Assembly (NCBI GenBank): GCA_002422375.1
Contig: DIUQ01000035.1
Span: 1-7,775, forward strand
DNA length: 7,775 nucleotides
From: a bacterium UBA6154
GTDB lineage: Bacteria; Actinomycetota; Actinomycetes; S36-B12
Reading direction: 5' to 3'
A model generated the notes under the pieces. That model saw only the letters and a list, made by a program, of their open reading frames with translations. It was not told the DNA's origin and searched no databases. Positions 1-7,045 of the stretch are shown piece by piece (position 1 is the first letter of the stretch; the number at the start of each line of letters is the position of its first letter). The position numbers were made by a program, and so were the translations under genes.

Positions 1-190
1 CAGTTTGCATTGTGCGCTGCAAGGGAGAGGAAATGATGGCCGTAGGAGCCAAATTAGTCAGTCGACTCGCTAGTTCCTTCGCTTGCTCAACACCATTGTC
101 GTCCAAAGACACCCCAGGAGTTGTTCCGGCCAGCACGCCATCCGCATTTGCTCGGGTACGCCCATGTCTGATGAGCATCACGGTGGTCAC
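1..190 (-). CDS. Histidine phosphatase family protein, N-terminal part (Rv2135c / MSMEG_4193-like), cut by the left edge
   Basis: Reading the minus strand from GTG at 190 gives 63 residues open to the window edge. They begin VTTVMLIRHGRT and end SSPLQRTMQT. RHG at residues 8-10 is the signature of the phosphoglycerate-mutase-like histidine phosphatases; His9 would be the phosphorylated catalytic residue. SSPLQRT near residues 54-60 is the second conserved block, with its Arg in the phosphate pocket. Such enzymes remove phosphate from small molecules or proteins; the substrate here is unknown. The wording closely resembles the actinobacterial family of Rv2135c, which in M. tuberculosis lies beside uppP (Rv2136c), as here with corA between. 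The GTG start is chosen because residues 2-7 are the usual strand leading to RHG, and because a TANNNT box (197-202) ends exactly 6 nt upstream. No Shine-Dalgarno is evident, so a leaderless message is likely. Family call is sure, function is not. Confidence 0.9.
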   Translation of the reverse strand, partial: MTTVMLIRHGRTRANADGVLAGTTPGVSLDDNGVEQAKELASRLTNLAPTAIISSPLQRTMQT

Positions 191-196
191 AGGAGA

Positions 197-202
197 ACGC
201 TA
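197..202 (-). promoter_or_regulatory. Predicted -10 box (TAGCGT) of the histidine phosphatase, leaderless spacing
   Basis: On the minus strand TAGCGT is followed by six bases (TCTCCT) and then the GTG start at 190. This matches the actinobacterial TANNNT hexamer with its last T at -7 relative to the start codon, the arrangement of leaderless transcripts. No good -35 box is seen. This is pattern evidence only. Confidence 0.4.
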
Positions 203-233
203 CCCATTTCCGCTCACTTCACCGGAAAACTCC

Positions 234-251
234 CCTGGTGTTCGCACCGGG
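234..251. repeat. Inverted repeat with TTCG loop in the histidine phosphatase / corA divergent gap
   Basis: CCTGGTG, loop TTCG, CACCGGG: seven pairs, one of them T·G. It lies 24 nt before the corA start in an 84-nt gap (191-274) that must hold the promoters of both divergent genes. It could be an operator or, if corA has a longer leader, an RNA hairpin. It is short enough to be chance. Confidence 0.3.
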
Positions 252-274
252 CGGAATCACGAGAGAATGGGGAC

Positions 275-1309
275 ATGATTCGACGGATGGGCAGTTACTC
301 CCCCGGCGGGGAACTCGATCTGATTGCCGCTGAGGACCTGCGGATCCCGAGCGATCACGATCTGACTGGTGCACATGCCAGAAGTCTGTTGTCCGAATTG
401 ATCTCCACTGTGTCCATGCTGGAGGACTCTTTCGCATGGGTGGGATTAGTCAATCCGAGTAAGCCAGAACTGGCCCTTATCTCCGATCTCTTTGATCTCG
501 AGCCGCTTGAAGTTGAGGATGCTGGAAATATCGCGCAAAGGGCGAAACTCGATTTCGGAGACAGCCAGTCTTTTGCGCTGTTGAAGTCCCTGTCCTACGA
601 CGATCGGACACGGGAAATCAGTGTTGGTCAAACATCCGTGTTCGTCGGACCTAAGTACGCCATAACGGTCCGCCACGGCCTACCCGGTGACCTCACCCAG
701 GTTCGTAATCGGATTTCGGCTAGTGAACGATTACGGAAACAGGGCCCCATGTCGGTCCTCTACTCGGTCCTGGACATCACGGTAGACGGCTATCTCGGTG
801 TGTCGGAAGCGGTGCATGAGGATATGCGCGAATTAGAACAAGACGTATTTTCGATGAACCCAACGGCCGAGATTACCAAAGTGATTTATGAGCTCAAAAG
901 AGAGAACATCACCGTCCGGCGTGCGATCTCTCCATTAACTGCGACTGCACAGAGATTAATTTCGGAGAATGAGGACGGGGTCCCACTGGAACTGGAGCCT
1001 TTCTTTGCTGACGTTGGTGAACATATTCTTCGCGTGCATGACACAGTCGAATCTATCGATAATTCACTGCTCACCATGCTCATGGCGTCAACCGCGTTAC
1101 AGGATCTCAAGCAAAACTCCGACATGCGGAAAATCTCTGCATGGGTAGCTATTGCGGCTGTTCCCACCATGACCGCTGGCATATATGGAATGAATTTCGA
1201 GAATATGCCAGAACTCCAGTGGGATCTGGGTTATCCAGTCGTACTTGGTCTAATGGCCGTGGCATGCGGGCTGTTGTACCGTGGGTTCAAAAAGAGCGGC
1301 TGGCTCTAA
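275..1309 (+). CDS. corA: CorA-type magnesium/cobalt transport protein
   Basis: 344 residues, normal for actinobacterial CorA. The protein would be a homopentameric inner-membrane channel for Mg2+/Co2+ uptake. Residues 1 to about 190 form the cytoplasmic alpha/beta domain, including the family-like stretches around PLEVEDA and FVGPKYAITVRHG. A long acidic helical stalk follows to about residue 286. The first membrane helix (about 287-304) ends in YGMNF, whose GMN (305-307) is the selectivity signature. After a short periplasmic loop, the second helix (about 321-339) leads to the basic tail FKKSGWL. An in-frame extension back to 83 exists but overlaps the divergent phosphatase and has no CorA character, so ATG 275 is chosen. 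ATG 287 is also possible. A GGGG tract precedes 275, and GAGAAT (263-268) ends 6 nt before it, so start signals are mixed. The stop interlocks with that of uppP. Confidence is high. Confidence 0.95.
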   Translation: MIRRMGSYSPGGELDLIAAEDLRIPSDHDLTGAHARSLLSELISTVSMLEDSFAWVGLVNPSKPELALISDLFDLEPLEVEDAGNIAQRAKLDFGDSQSFALLKSLSYDDRTREISVGQTSVFVGPKYAITVRHGLPGDLTQVRNRISASERLRKQGPMSVLYSVLDITVDGYLGVSEAVHEDMRELEQDVFSMNPTAEITKVIYELKRENITVRRAISPLTATAQRLISENEDGVPLELEPFFADVGEHILRVHDTVESIDNSLLTMLMASTALQDLKQNSDMRKISAWVAIAAVPTMTAGIYGMNFENMPELQWDLGYPVVLGLMAVACGLLYRGFKKSGWL

Positions 1310-2124
1310 GACGTCAGAACCCCGGTCCCGAGAAGGACCAGCATCCCTATTCCCAGAATGACGCGGTAAATGACAAATGGCGTGTAGGTGCGGGTGGTCA
1401 ACCATCGAAGCAACCAAGCAATAACCGCTAGCCCCACGAAAAAGGCAATAATGGTTGCGAGAATTGTGGGACCCCAGGCGGTGGAGGTGCTATCACCAAT
1501 TTTCGTTGCCTCGTAGAGGCCAGAACCCAAGACTGCTGGAATGGCCAAGAGAAATGCGTAGCGTGTTGCGGCAACTCGATTAAACCCCATGGTCAATCCA
1601 GCAGTGATGGTTGCGCCGGACCGCGACACACCTGGGACCAGCGCCAGCATCTGTCCTAATCCAAAGGCCACAGCGCTAGTGACAGTGAGCTGATCCAGTG
1701 ACTTCGTCTTACTCCCGTACTTATCGGCAAGACCGAGGAAAAGTCCGAACACTATGAGCATTATGGCTACAATCCACAGATTCCGGGCTGTTGTTTCGAT
1801 ATAGCTGGAGAAAGTGAATCCAACAATCACAATGGGCAGTGATCCAAGGATTATGTACCAGCCCATCCGAGCATCCAGGTCCGAGCGCAAACTTGAATCA
1901 GTCAACGACCTTGTCCATGCCCGAATTATTCGAGCAATGTCTCGCCGAAAATAGACAAGAACCGCAACCTCGGTTCCTATTTGAGTAACGGCAGTAAATG
2001 CAGCACCTGGGTCGCTCCACCCAAATAACTGACTCAATATAAAGAGATGGGCGCTCGACGAAATAGGTAAGAATTCAGTCAGTCCTTGGGCGATCCCGAG
2101 AACTAATGCCTCGAACCACGTCAC
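1306..2124 (-). CDS. uppP: Undecaprenyl-diphosphatase UppP (BacA family)
   Basis: An integral membrane phosphatase that converts undecaprenyl diphosphate to the monophosphate, renewing the lipid carrier for peptidoglycan and other wall polymers; raised dosage gives bacitracin resistance in known cases. Both family signatures are intact: QGLTEFLPISSSAHL (residues 13-27 from the chosen start, with the Q-x3-E motif and His26) and PGVSRSGAT (164-172, with the essential Arg). The rest is hydrophobic with about eight membrane segments. Two starts are possible. GTG 2124 gives 272 residues beginning VTWFEAL, the usual family N-terminus and length. TTG 2139 adds five residues and overlaps the upstream LLM gene by 11 nt. 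GTG 2124 leaves a 4-nt gap; a GGAG at 2140-2143 is rather far from it. Probably transcribed and translationally coupled with the LLM gene. The stop TAG overlaps the corA TAA. Confidence 0.96.
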   Translation of the reverse strand: MTWFEALVLGIAQGLTEFLPISSSAHLFILSQLFGWSDPGAAFTAVTQIGTEVAVLVYFRRDIARIIRAWTRSLTDSSLRSDLDARMGWYIILGSLPIVIVGFTFSSYIETTARNLWIVAIMLIVFGLFLGLADKYGSKTKSLDQLTVTSAVAFGLGQMLALVPGVSRSGATITAGLTMGFNRVAATRYAFLLAIPAVLGSGLYEATKIGDSTSTAWGPTILATIIAFFVGLAVIAWLLRWLTTRTYTPFVIYRVILGIGMLVLLGTGVLTS

Positions 2125-2128
2125 GTGA

Positions 2129-3178
2129 TTATTCGCCAACTCCAGAGTCAGCCAATGCCTTCTTCATGATATGTAATGTCTGAACGCGTTCAGTGAGCGT
2201 GCCTGCGAAGGAGGCAACACTCAGAGTTGTGACGCCAGCATCAGCATATGCACTGAGTCGGTTCGTAATTCTTTCCGGCGGACCAATGAGCGATGTGGCA
2301 TCGATGAATTCCAATGGGACTGCCGCGGCAGCGCCGGCGTAATCCTTTGCCATGTATTTCTCTTGGATTTCAATGGCTGCATCTTCGTAGCCCATGCGGA
2401 CGGCCAGTTGGTTATAAAAGTTCTTGTCTCGAGAACCCATACCGCCCACATATAGGGCTGCATATGGTCGCACGTAGTTCGCGCACTCTTCGACAGATGC
2501 ACCAGGAACGACCGGAACGGTGGGAACAACATCAAACCCTTCCATGGTCTTGCCTGATTTTTCTCGACCGGCAACGAGCGGTTTCATAAGTTCTGCCGCA
2601 TTCTCAGGGCTGAAGAAAATGGCTAACCAGCCGTCAGCAATCTCGCCAGTTAGTTCCAGGTTCTTGGGGCCGATAGATGCTAGGTAAATTGGAATGCTCT
2701 CCCGCACTGGATGCACGGTTAAGGTGAGAGCTTTACCCGGCCCGTCGGGGAGCGGGAGGGTGAAAAACTCACCGTCGTAACTCACCCGCTGTCGTGACAG
2801 CGCTAATTTAACGATATCTACGTATTCGCGTGTTCTGGTGAGTGGCTTAGTGAATCGAACTCCATGCCAACCCTCTGACACCTGCGGACCGGATACACCG
2901 AGACCTAGGCGGAATCGTCCACCCGAAAGGGTGTCCAGGGTTGCTGCGGTCATGGCCGTGTTGGCAGGAGTTCTACCAGGGATTTGAAATATGGCACTGC
3001 CAACGTCTATCTGCTCAGTTTGCGCCGCAATCCACGTAAGCACGGTGGCGGCATCAGATCCATAAGCTTCGGCGGCCCATACACACGAGTAACCCAGACG
3101 ATCAGCCTCTCGGGCCACCTCCAAGTTGTCTGCGTCGTTTCCAGCGCCCCAATATCCTAAATTTACGGCAAGTTTCAT
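2129..3178 (-). CDS. LLM-class (luciferase-like) F420-dependent oxidoreductase
   Basis: 349 residues with the TIM-barrel layout of luciferase-like monooxygenases and F420-dependent dehydrogenases/reductases. Family stretches are the N-terminal LGYWGAG (7-13), EAYGSDA (37-43), GRTPANTAMTAATLD (68-82), and the strongly conserved block 84-106 beginning LSGGRFRLGLGVSGPQ. A later region, IYLASIGPKNLELTGEIADG, is also typical. The pattern fits the actinobacterial group related to Rv3520c, where F420 rather than FMN is the expected cofactor; the hydride acceptor or donor is unknown. ATG 3178 is supported by the standard start MKLAVNLGYWG and by TAGGCT ending 6 nt upstream, which suggests a leaderless message. 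It is the first gene of a two-gene unit with uppP 4 nt downstream, although no direct metabolic link to lipid-carrier recycling is known. Cofactor is inferred from family, not shown by a diagnostic residue. Confidence 0.9.
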   Translation of the reverse strand: MKLAVNLGYWGAGNDADNLEVAREADRLGYSCVWAAEAYGSDAATVLTWIAAQTEQIDVGSAIFQIPGRTPANTAMTAATLDTLSGGRFRLGLGVSGPQVSEGWHGVRFTKPLTRTREYVDIVKLALSRQRVSYDGEFFTLPLPDGPGKALTLTVHPVRESIPIYLASIGPKNLELTGEIADGWLAIFFSPENAAELMKPLVAGREKSGKTMEGFDVVPTVPVVPGASVEECANYVRPYAALYVGGMGSRDKNFYNQLAVRMGYEDAAIEIQEKYMAKDYAGAAAAVPLEFIDATSLIGPPERITNRLSAYADAGVTTLSVASFAGTLTERVQTLHIMKKALADSGVGE

Positions 3179-3184
3179 GTCAGT

Positions 3185-3190
3185 AGCCTA
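3185..3190 (-). promoter_or_regulatory. Predicted -10 box (TAGGCT) of the LLM oxidoreductase / uppP unit
   Basis: On the minus strand TAGGCT is followed by ACTGAC and the ATG at 3178, so the last T is at -7 if transcription starts on the A of ATG. This is the actinobacterial TANNNT leaderless pattern. No convincing -35 element and no Shine-Dalgarno are present. Confidence 0.45.
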
Positions 3191-3226
3191 CGGCGTATCA
3201 ATACCTCGTACCGTGCAAAGGCGCGC

Positions 3227-3232
3227 TACGGT
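3227..3232 (+). promoter_or_regulatory. Predicted -10 box (TACGGT) of the aldo/keto reductase
   Basis: TACGGT ends 7 nt before ATG 3240, again fitting TANNNT and a leaderless start. It favours ATG 3240 over ATG 3246. The 61-nt gap (3179-3239) therefore seems to carry two back-to-back promoters whose -10 boxes are about 36 nt apart, close enough for their -35 regions to overlap. Confidence 0.4.
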
Positions 3233-3239
3233 ATTGCTC

Positions 3240-4220
3240 ATGCACATGCGCCCCTTGGGGAATTCCGGAATTCGTGTAGGAAACCTGGCTCTCGGCACCA
3301 TGACCTGGGGTCGCACAACGGACGAATATGAAGCTCGGGATCAGTTGGCTGCCTTTCTTGACGCGGGTGGAAATTTAATAGATACGGCGGATGTTTACGC
3401 TGATGGTGTCAGCGAGGAAATGCTCGGAACCTTAATCCAGGAGTTTGAGTGTCGGGATGCCATTGTGTTGGCCACCAAGGCTGTGTCTGTTCCCAATACG
3501 GATCGCCGCTTTAATGCCAGTCGGAAACACTTACTGGACTCCTTGGATCGCAGTCTCCAACGGCTCGATGTCGACACGATCGATCTGTGGCAAATGCATG
3601 CATGGGATCCACTGACTCCCTTTGATGAGACGTTGAGTGCCATGGAGCAGGCAGTCCATTCCGGAAAAGTGCGGTATATCGGGATTTCCAACTACTCAGG
3701 GTGGCAAACAGCTTACGCAGGTACATTGGCTCAGATTCGCGGAAATGCTCCGATCATCACCACGCAGATGGAGTACTCCCTACTGGAACGGGGCGTAGAA
3801 CGGGAAATTGTTCCGTCAGCCAAGACTCTCGGCATGGGGTTACTGCCGTGGTCCCCGTTGGGCCGCGGGGTCTTGACCGGTAAATATCGACACTCGATTC
3901 CCATTGATTCCCGCGGCGCTCAACCTGATACGAGTGCTTTCGTCAATGCCTACCGCGATGACCGAGCAAAGAGAATTGTCGATGCCCTTGCGACTGCAGC
4001 GCAAGGATTGGGCGCAAGCCCGGCAGAGGTTGCACTTGCTTGGCTTCGAGACCGCCCGGGAGTGGTTGCGCCCATACTGGGTGCACGTACCGCGCAACAA
4101 CTTGTACTCGCTCTGGGCAGTAACGAGTTGACGCTACCCGAGGAAATTCACACTGCATTGGACGATATTTCCGAGCCGCATCTGGGTTATCCGGAGGCGG
4201 GCTGGGCGCAACGGCGGTAG
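3240..4220 (+). CDS. Aldo/keto reductase family oxidoreductase
   Basis: 326 residues from ATG 3240, normal for a single-domain (alpha/beta)8 aldo/keto reductase, a cytoplasmic NADPH-dependent enzyme reducing aldehydes or ketones. The catalytic tetrad is complete: Asp48 and Tyr53 in IDTADVY, Lys80 in ATKAV, and His120 in LWQMHAWD. Other family marks are the N-terminal MRPLGNSGIRVGNLALGTM, GKVRYIGISNYSGWQ, the LLPWSPLGRGVLTGKY cofactor loop, and a C-terminal AWLRDRPGVVAPILGART region. This resembles the AKR11/YghZ-like group, and the substrate is unknown. The reading frame could extend back to 3126, but that would run into the divergent LLM gene and lacks AKR sequence. ATG 3246 (MRPLGN) is an equally family-like start. 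It is divergent from the LLM gene, and DUF5703 follows after 8 nt, so the two plus-strand genes probably share a message. Confidence 0.94.
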   Translation: MHMRPLGNSGIRVGNLALGTMTWGRTTDEYEARDQLAAFLDAGGNLIDTADVYADGVSEEMLGTLIQEFECRDAIVLATKAVSVPNTDRRFNASRKHLLDSLDRSLQRLDVDTIDLWQMHAWDPLTPFDETLSAMEQAVHSGKVRYIGISNYSGWQTAYAGTLAQIRGNAPIITTQMEYSLLERGVEREIVPSAKTLGMGLLPWSPLGRGVLTGKYRHSIPIDSRGAQPDTSAFVNAYRDDRAKRIVDALATAAQGLGASPAEVALAWLRDRPGVVAPILGARTAQQLVLALGSNELTLPEEIHTALDDISEPHLGYPEAGWAQRR

Positions 4221-4228
4221 ATGCGCTC

Positions 4229-4465
4229 GTGGGAACGCGCAGTCCACGCCCCAGCATGTGGGAATATCGAGAGATATCCTTTTCGCGGGATGTCGATCGT
4301 GAAGAAACCCGTGACTTTCTCACACACAAGGCCGAACGAGGTCACTGGGAATTGGATCAAACCCGCATTTACCGGGATGGTCGGAAGCGCATTCGCCTCC
4401 GGCGCAAGGTCGTTAGATTTCCACGCGAGGCATTTCAACCATTCAGCATTAAACCTGAAGCATAA
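4229..4465 (+). CDS. DUF5703 family small basic protein, function unknown
   Basis: The frame encodes a conserved actinobacterial small protein. From ATG 4256 it has 69 residues: MWEYREISFS at the N-terminus, HWELD at 30-34, then RDGRKRIRLRRKVVR at 40-54, ending PREAFQPFSIKPEA. The EY...HWEL...DG-x-R-x-LRR-K/R pattern matches my recollection of the DUF5703 family, found in actinobacteria near M20 peptidase and aldo/keto reductase genes. No enzymatic residues stand out. The strongly basic strand pair could bind nucleic acid or an acidic surface, which is a guess. GTG 4229 is given as start because it lies 8 nt after the reductase stop with a weak GGCGG upstream. ATG 4256 fits the family N-terminus better but has no ribosome site. 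The last 17 nt overlap the convergent M20 gene, and the C-terminal tail beyond PRE seems longer than usual. Confidence 0.82.
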   Translation: MGTRSPRPSMWEYREISFSRDVDREETRDFLTHKAERGHWELDQTRIYRDGRKRIRLRRKVVRFPREAFQPFSIKPEA

Positions 4466-5789
4466 ATCTGTTCAATGTTCGAACTCCGAACTTGAGCCCA
4501 TCGACCGGGACGCGTTCGTCGACCCCGTGAAATAACCGCCAGTAGTCAAGGTCCGGAGGCATTTGTAGCGGTGAGAACCCGTAGCACGACATTCCCAGAG
4601 TGCTCAGTGCCTTAGCATCTGTTCCTCCGGAAATCATGTAAGGGACCGTCACGGCACCAGGATCCTCCTGCCGCAACACACTCGCCATCAGATCAACTGT
4701 CAACGTGTCAAAATCCGCCTCCAAGGCTATATCGGTGCTGACCGATTCAATGTTGATCTTCTCTCCAACCAATTGTCTGAGGGTGGAATCGAATTCGTCT
4801 TCAAAGCCTGGCAATACGCGACCATCGATATGCGCCAGAGCCTCTGTGGGTATCACATTTACTTTGTACCCGGCTTCTAACATGGTGGGATTTGCGGTGT
4901 TCTGCAATGTTGCTCCGACGAGCAGCCCGAGGGTCCCTAGCTTTGACACCAAATCCTCTGTGTCATTCGCATCAATCTCTACTCCATAAACGTCAGAGAG
5001 AGTCTCCAGGAAATAATCAACGGTCTTGGTTCGTCTGGTCGGCCACTTGTGCTCACCGATACGTGTGACTGCGCGGGCCAGGTCGGTCACCGCATTATCT
5101 TCATGGAGCATGCTCCCATGACCAGCCCGACCGGCGGCCTTCAGCGCTAGCCAACGAATACCTTTCTCGGCTGTCTGAATTGGATACACACGAAGGTCAT
5201 CGCGGACGGTCAGCGAAAATCCACCAACTTCACCAATCGCCTCTGTGGCGCCGGAGAAAATATCCGGTCGATTTCTGACAAACCATTGGGATCCGTGCTG
5301 CATGCCAGCTTCCTCATCTGGAAAGAAGACAATGATCGTGTCGCGACGTGGCTTGAGTCCTTCACGTGCCCAGTGCCGAACAACCGCAAGGATCATGGCA
5401 TCCATGTTCTTCATGTCGACGGCACCTCTGCCCCAAATGAAACCGTCATCAATCTCTGCGGCAAAGGGCGGATGCGTCCAGTCTTTGGCCATGGCAGGCA
5501 CTACGTCTAGGTGCCCATGAACAACAATTGCGGGTGCTTCGGTATCAGAACCTGGAATGCGTACAACGACTCCGCGGCGTCTGTCCGACGTGGTTATGAC
5601 GATCTCGGGTTCATAACCGACCTCACGCAGTGCATTGGCACAAAAGTCAGCCGCCTCAGCTTCACCGACCGTTTCGGCGCTGGCACCCCAATTGCTCGTG
5701 TCAATTCGTATGAGTTCGCGAGTCAGATTCACAGCGTCGTTCTCGAGTTCTTCTCTCGCCTGTGCCGACAACGATAATCCAGTGTTCAT
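4449..5789 (-). CDS. M20/M25/M40 family metallo-hydrolase (Rv2141c-like peptidase)
   Basis: 446 residues, the normal length for M20 dizinc exopeptidases and deacylases. Metal and catalytic residues are complete: HGHLD (91-95; His93 ligand, Asp95), GRGAVDMKN (120-128; Asp125 bridging), DEEAG (158-162; Glu159 base and Glu160 ligand), Glu187 in GEVGG, and a C-terminal His421 in LFHGVDER. AGHGS (222-226) lies in the inserted lid/dimerisation domain, and SGGTDA is the usual substrate-binding block. The family removes terminal amino acids or acyl groups from small peptides and N-acyl amino acids; this one resembles Rv2141c and its substrate is undefined. No signal peptide is seen, so it is cytoplasmic. 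ATG 5789 forms an ATGA overlap with the MFS stop, indicating translational coupling. A frame extension to 5957 runs antisense-like through the transporter and is rejected. The 3' end overlaps DUF5703 by 17 nt. Confidence 0.95.
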   Translation of the reverse strand: MNTGLSLSAQAREELENDAVNLTRELIRIDTSNWGASAETVGEAEAADFCANALREVGYEPEIVITTSDRRRGVVVRIPGSDTEAPAIVVHGHLDVVPAMAKDWTHPPFAAEIDDGFIWGRGAVDMKNMDAMILAVVRHWAREGLKPRRDTIIVFFPDEEAGMQHGSQWFVRNRPDIFSGATEAIGEVGGFSLTVRDDLRVYPIQTAEKGIRWLALKAAGRAGHGSMLHEDNAVTDLARAVTRIGEHKWPTRRTKTVDYFLETLSDVYGVEIDANDTEDLVSKLGTLGLLVGATLQNTANPTMLEAGYKVNVIPTEALAHIDGRVLPGFEDEFDSTLRQLVGEKINIESVSTDIALEADFDTLTVDLMASVLRQEDPGAVTVPYMISGGTDAKALSTLGMSCYGFSPLQMPPDLDYWRLFHGVDERVPVDGLKFGVRTLNRFMLQV

Positions 5790-7045
5790 GTGACGATCAT
5801 GCCATCTTGTTGTGGTGTCAGGACAGGTCTTAATCGGAGGAGAAGCACCCCTGCGGCCAGACACCCCACCACAACAATGGTTACCCATGCATAGGGATAG
5901 TCCAAACCCAGCATTACACCGGCAAATGCTGGGCCGATAGCCCCCGATATTCCCCATGTCACACTGATCACCGCGTTATACCGACCTCGGAGGTTGTGCG
6001 GTGCTAAATCGTTGACGATTGCCGGAATGACCGGGGACCACATGGTTTCGCCAATCGCGAAAATCCCTACCCCCAGACAAATGAGACCGCCCGCGACGAG
6101 AGTGTCAAATTCAATGGATATTCCGACAAGCAACCAGGCCAGAGCCCAAACAAGTCCAACAATTCCGGCGGTTTTGCTCCGAGATCTGCCTCGGAGGATT
6201 CTGATGACTACCAGTTGACTTACAACGACTACCGCGGTGTTAACGCCGAATGCCAGACCGAGAAAAGAAACATCGAGATTCCCAATCACAGTGGCGTAAA
6301 TGGGTAAGCCAACTTCCAAGGAACCGTATCCGAAAGTCAACATGACCAGGGACGCAAGAACAAGATGCCGCATGGCCTTGTCACGGGCAATGAGGCGATA
6401 ACCAGTCTTGTGGGCAGGTGTTATGGATGCACTGGAAGCTTGGTCTGTGAGATTCTCCCCTTCTCGTCCCACGCCAACGCCAGTCAGAGTAAACAGAATT
6501 CCTGCGTAGATGAAAAAGGTGAGTGAATCTAGGAGATAGAGGGTGGAGAAAGTACCAACGTCGTTGACATTAACGATAAGTGCGGAGACCAATCCCCCAA
6601 CACCCAATCCAAGGTTGAGGAGCATGAATTGCAGCCCGAATATCTTTTGTCGATATTCGGGAGGGGTCACGCGGGCGTATAGCGCGCTCTGCGGAGCCCA
6701 CACGCCTGACTCCCCCAAGGCAAATACCGTGGCAACGGTCAGGGCGAGCGCAAGTGAATCCACCTGCGAGAGTCCAGCCACACCGATTCCCGTCACCACG
6801 AGCGCCACTATCATCACGGGGCGCGGCCCAACCCTGTCCACCAGAGCACCTACCGGCGCGGTGGCCACCAAACTGACAATGGCTATGTAGGCCACGATCA
6901 GACCCCCGGTAGCAACGCCTAAACCACGAACCTCTCCTAGGTAGATGACAAGGAACGGCAGGGTCAGTCCCGACCCGAGTGCGGAAAATGCGTTTCCCAT
7001 CAGGATTCGTTTGGCGATAGGGTTCACATCAGCGAGTAACGCCAC
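5786..7045 (-). CDS. MFS transporter, 12 membrane segments
   Basis: 419 residues, mostly hydrophobic, with the size and spacing of a 12-helix major facilitator. The first helix region is SALGSGLTLPFLVIYL (21-36). The loop between helices 2 and 3 carries the motif A-like GALVDRVGPRPVM (66-78), and a second helical bundle follows a cytoplasmic loop at about residues 195-220. The protein resembles multidrug/export-type carriers, but the substrate and direction are unknown. It is the first gene of a unit with the M20 hydrolase, coupled by ATGA, so the two may handle the same small peptide or conjugate (inference). The start is uncertain: GTG 7045 is the longest in-frame start (TGA lies seven codons upstream) with only a weak GGA before it, while GTG 7027 is a second choice. 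The strong GAGGAG upstream fits a different frame. Confidence 0.92.
   Translation of the reverse strand: MALLADVNPIAKRILMGNAFSALGSGLTLPFLVIYLGEVRGLGVATGGLIVAYIAIVSLVATAPVGALVDRVGPRPVMIVALVVTGIGVAGLSQVDSLALALTVATVFALGESGVWAPQSALYARVTPPEYRQKIFGLQFMLLNLGLGVGGLVSALIVNVNDVGTFSTLYLLDSLTFFIYAGILFTLTGVGVGREGENLTDQASSASITPAHKTGYRLIARDKAMRHLVLASLVMLTFGYGSLEVGLPIYATVIGNLDVSFLGLAFGVNTAVVVVSQLVVIRILRGRSRSKTAGIVGLVWALAWLLVGISIEFDTLVAGGLICLGVGIFAIGETMWSPVIPAIVNDLAPHNLRGRYNAVISVTWGISGAIGPAFAGVMLGLDYPYAWVTIVVVGCLAAGVLLLRLRPVLTPQQDGMIVT

Noticed and set aside
83..274. In-frame extension of corA by 64 codons
   Set aside because: It overlaps the divergent histidine phosphatase, whose RHG motif is clear, and the added residues have no CorA character.
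12..278. 88-codon plus-strand ORF at the left edge
   Set aside because: It is antisense to the histidine phosphatase frame and has no recognisable protein features.
3126..3239. In-frame extension of the aldo/keto reductase
   Set aside because: It runs into the divergent LLM gene; the family N-terminus starts at MRPLGNSGIRV.
4221..4535. 104-codon plus-strand ORF whose ATG directly follows the reductase stop
   Set aside because: It is in a different frame from the DUF5703 sequence and runs 87 nt into the M20 gene. The conserved family lies in the 4229 frame.
5245..5520. Plus-strand ORFs inside the M20 gene
   Set aside because: They are shadows of a well-supported metallopeptidase frame with all metal ligands and have no family features.
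5790..5957. In-frame extension of the M20 peptidase by 56 codons
   Set aside because: It lies wholly inside the MFS gene in another frame, and ATG 5789 gives the normal length and an ATGA junction.
6543..6890. 115-codon plus-strand ORF inside the MFS gene
   Set aside because: It is antisense to transmembrane codons; its Ser/Thr/Pro-rich composition is what the complement of such codons gives.
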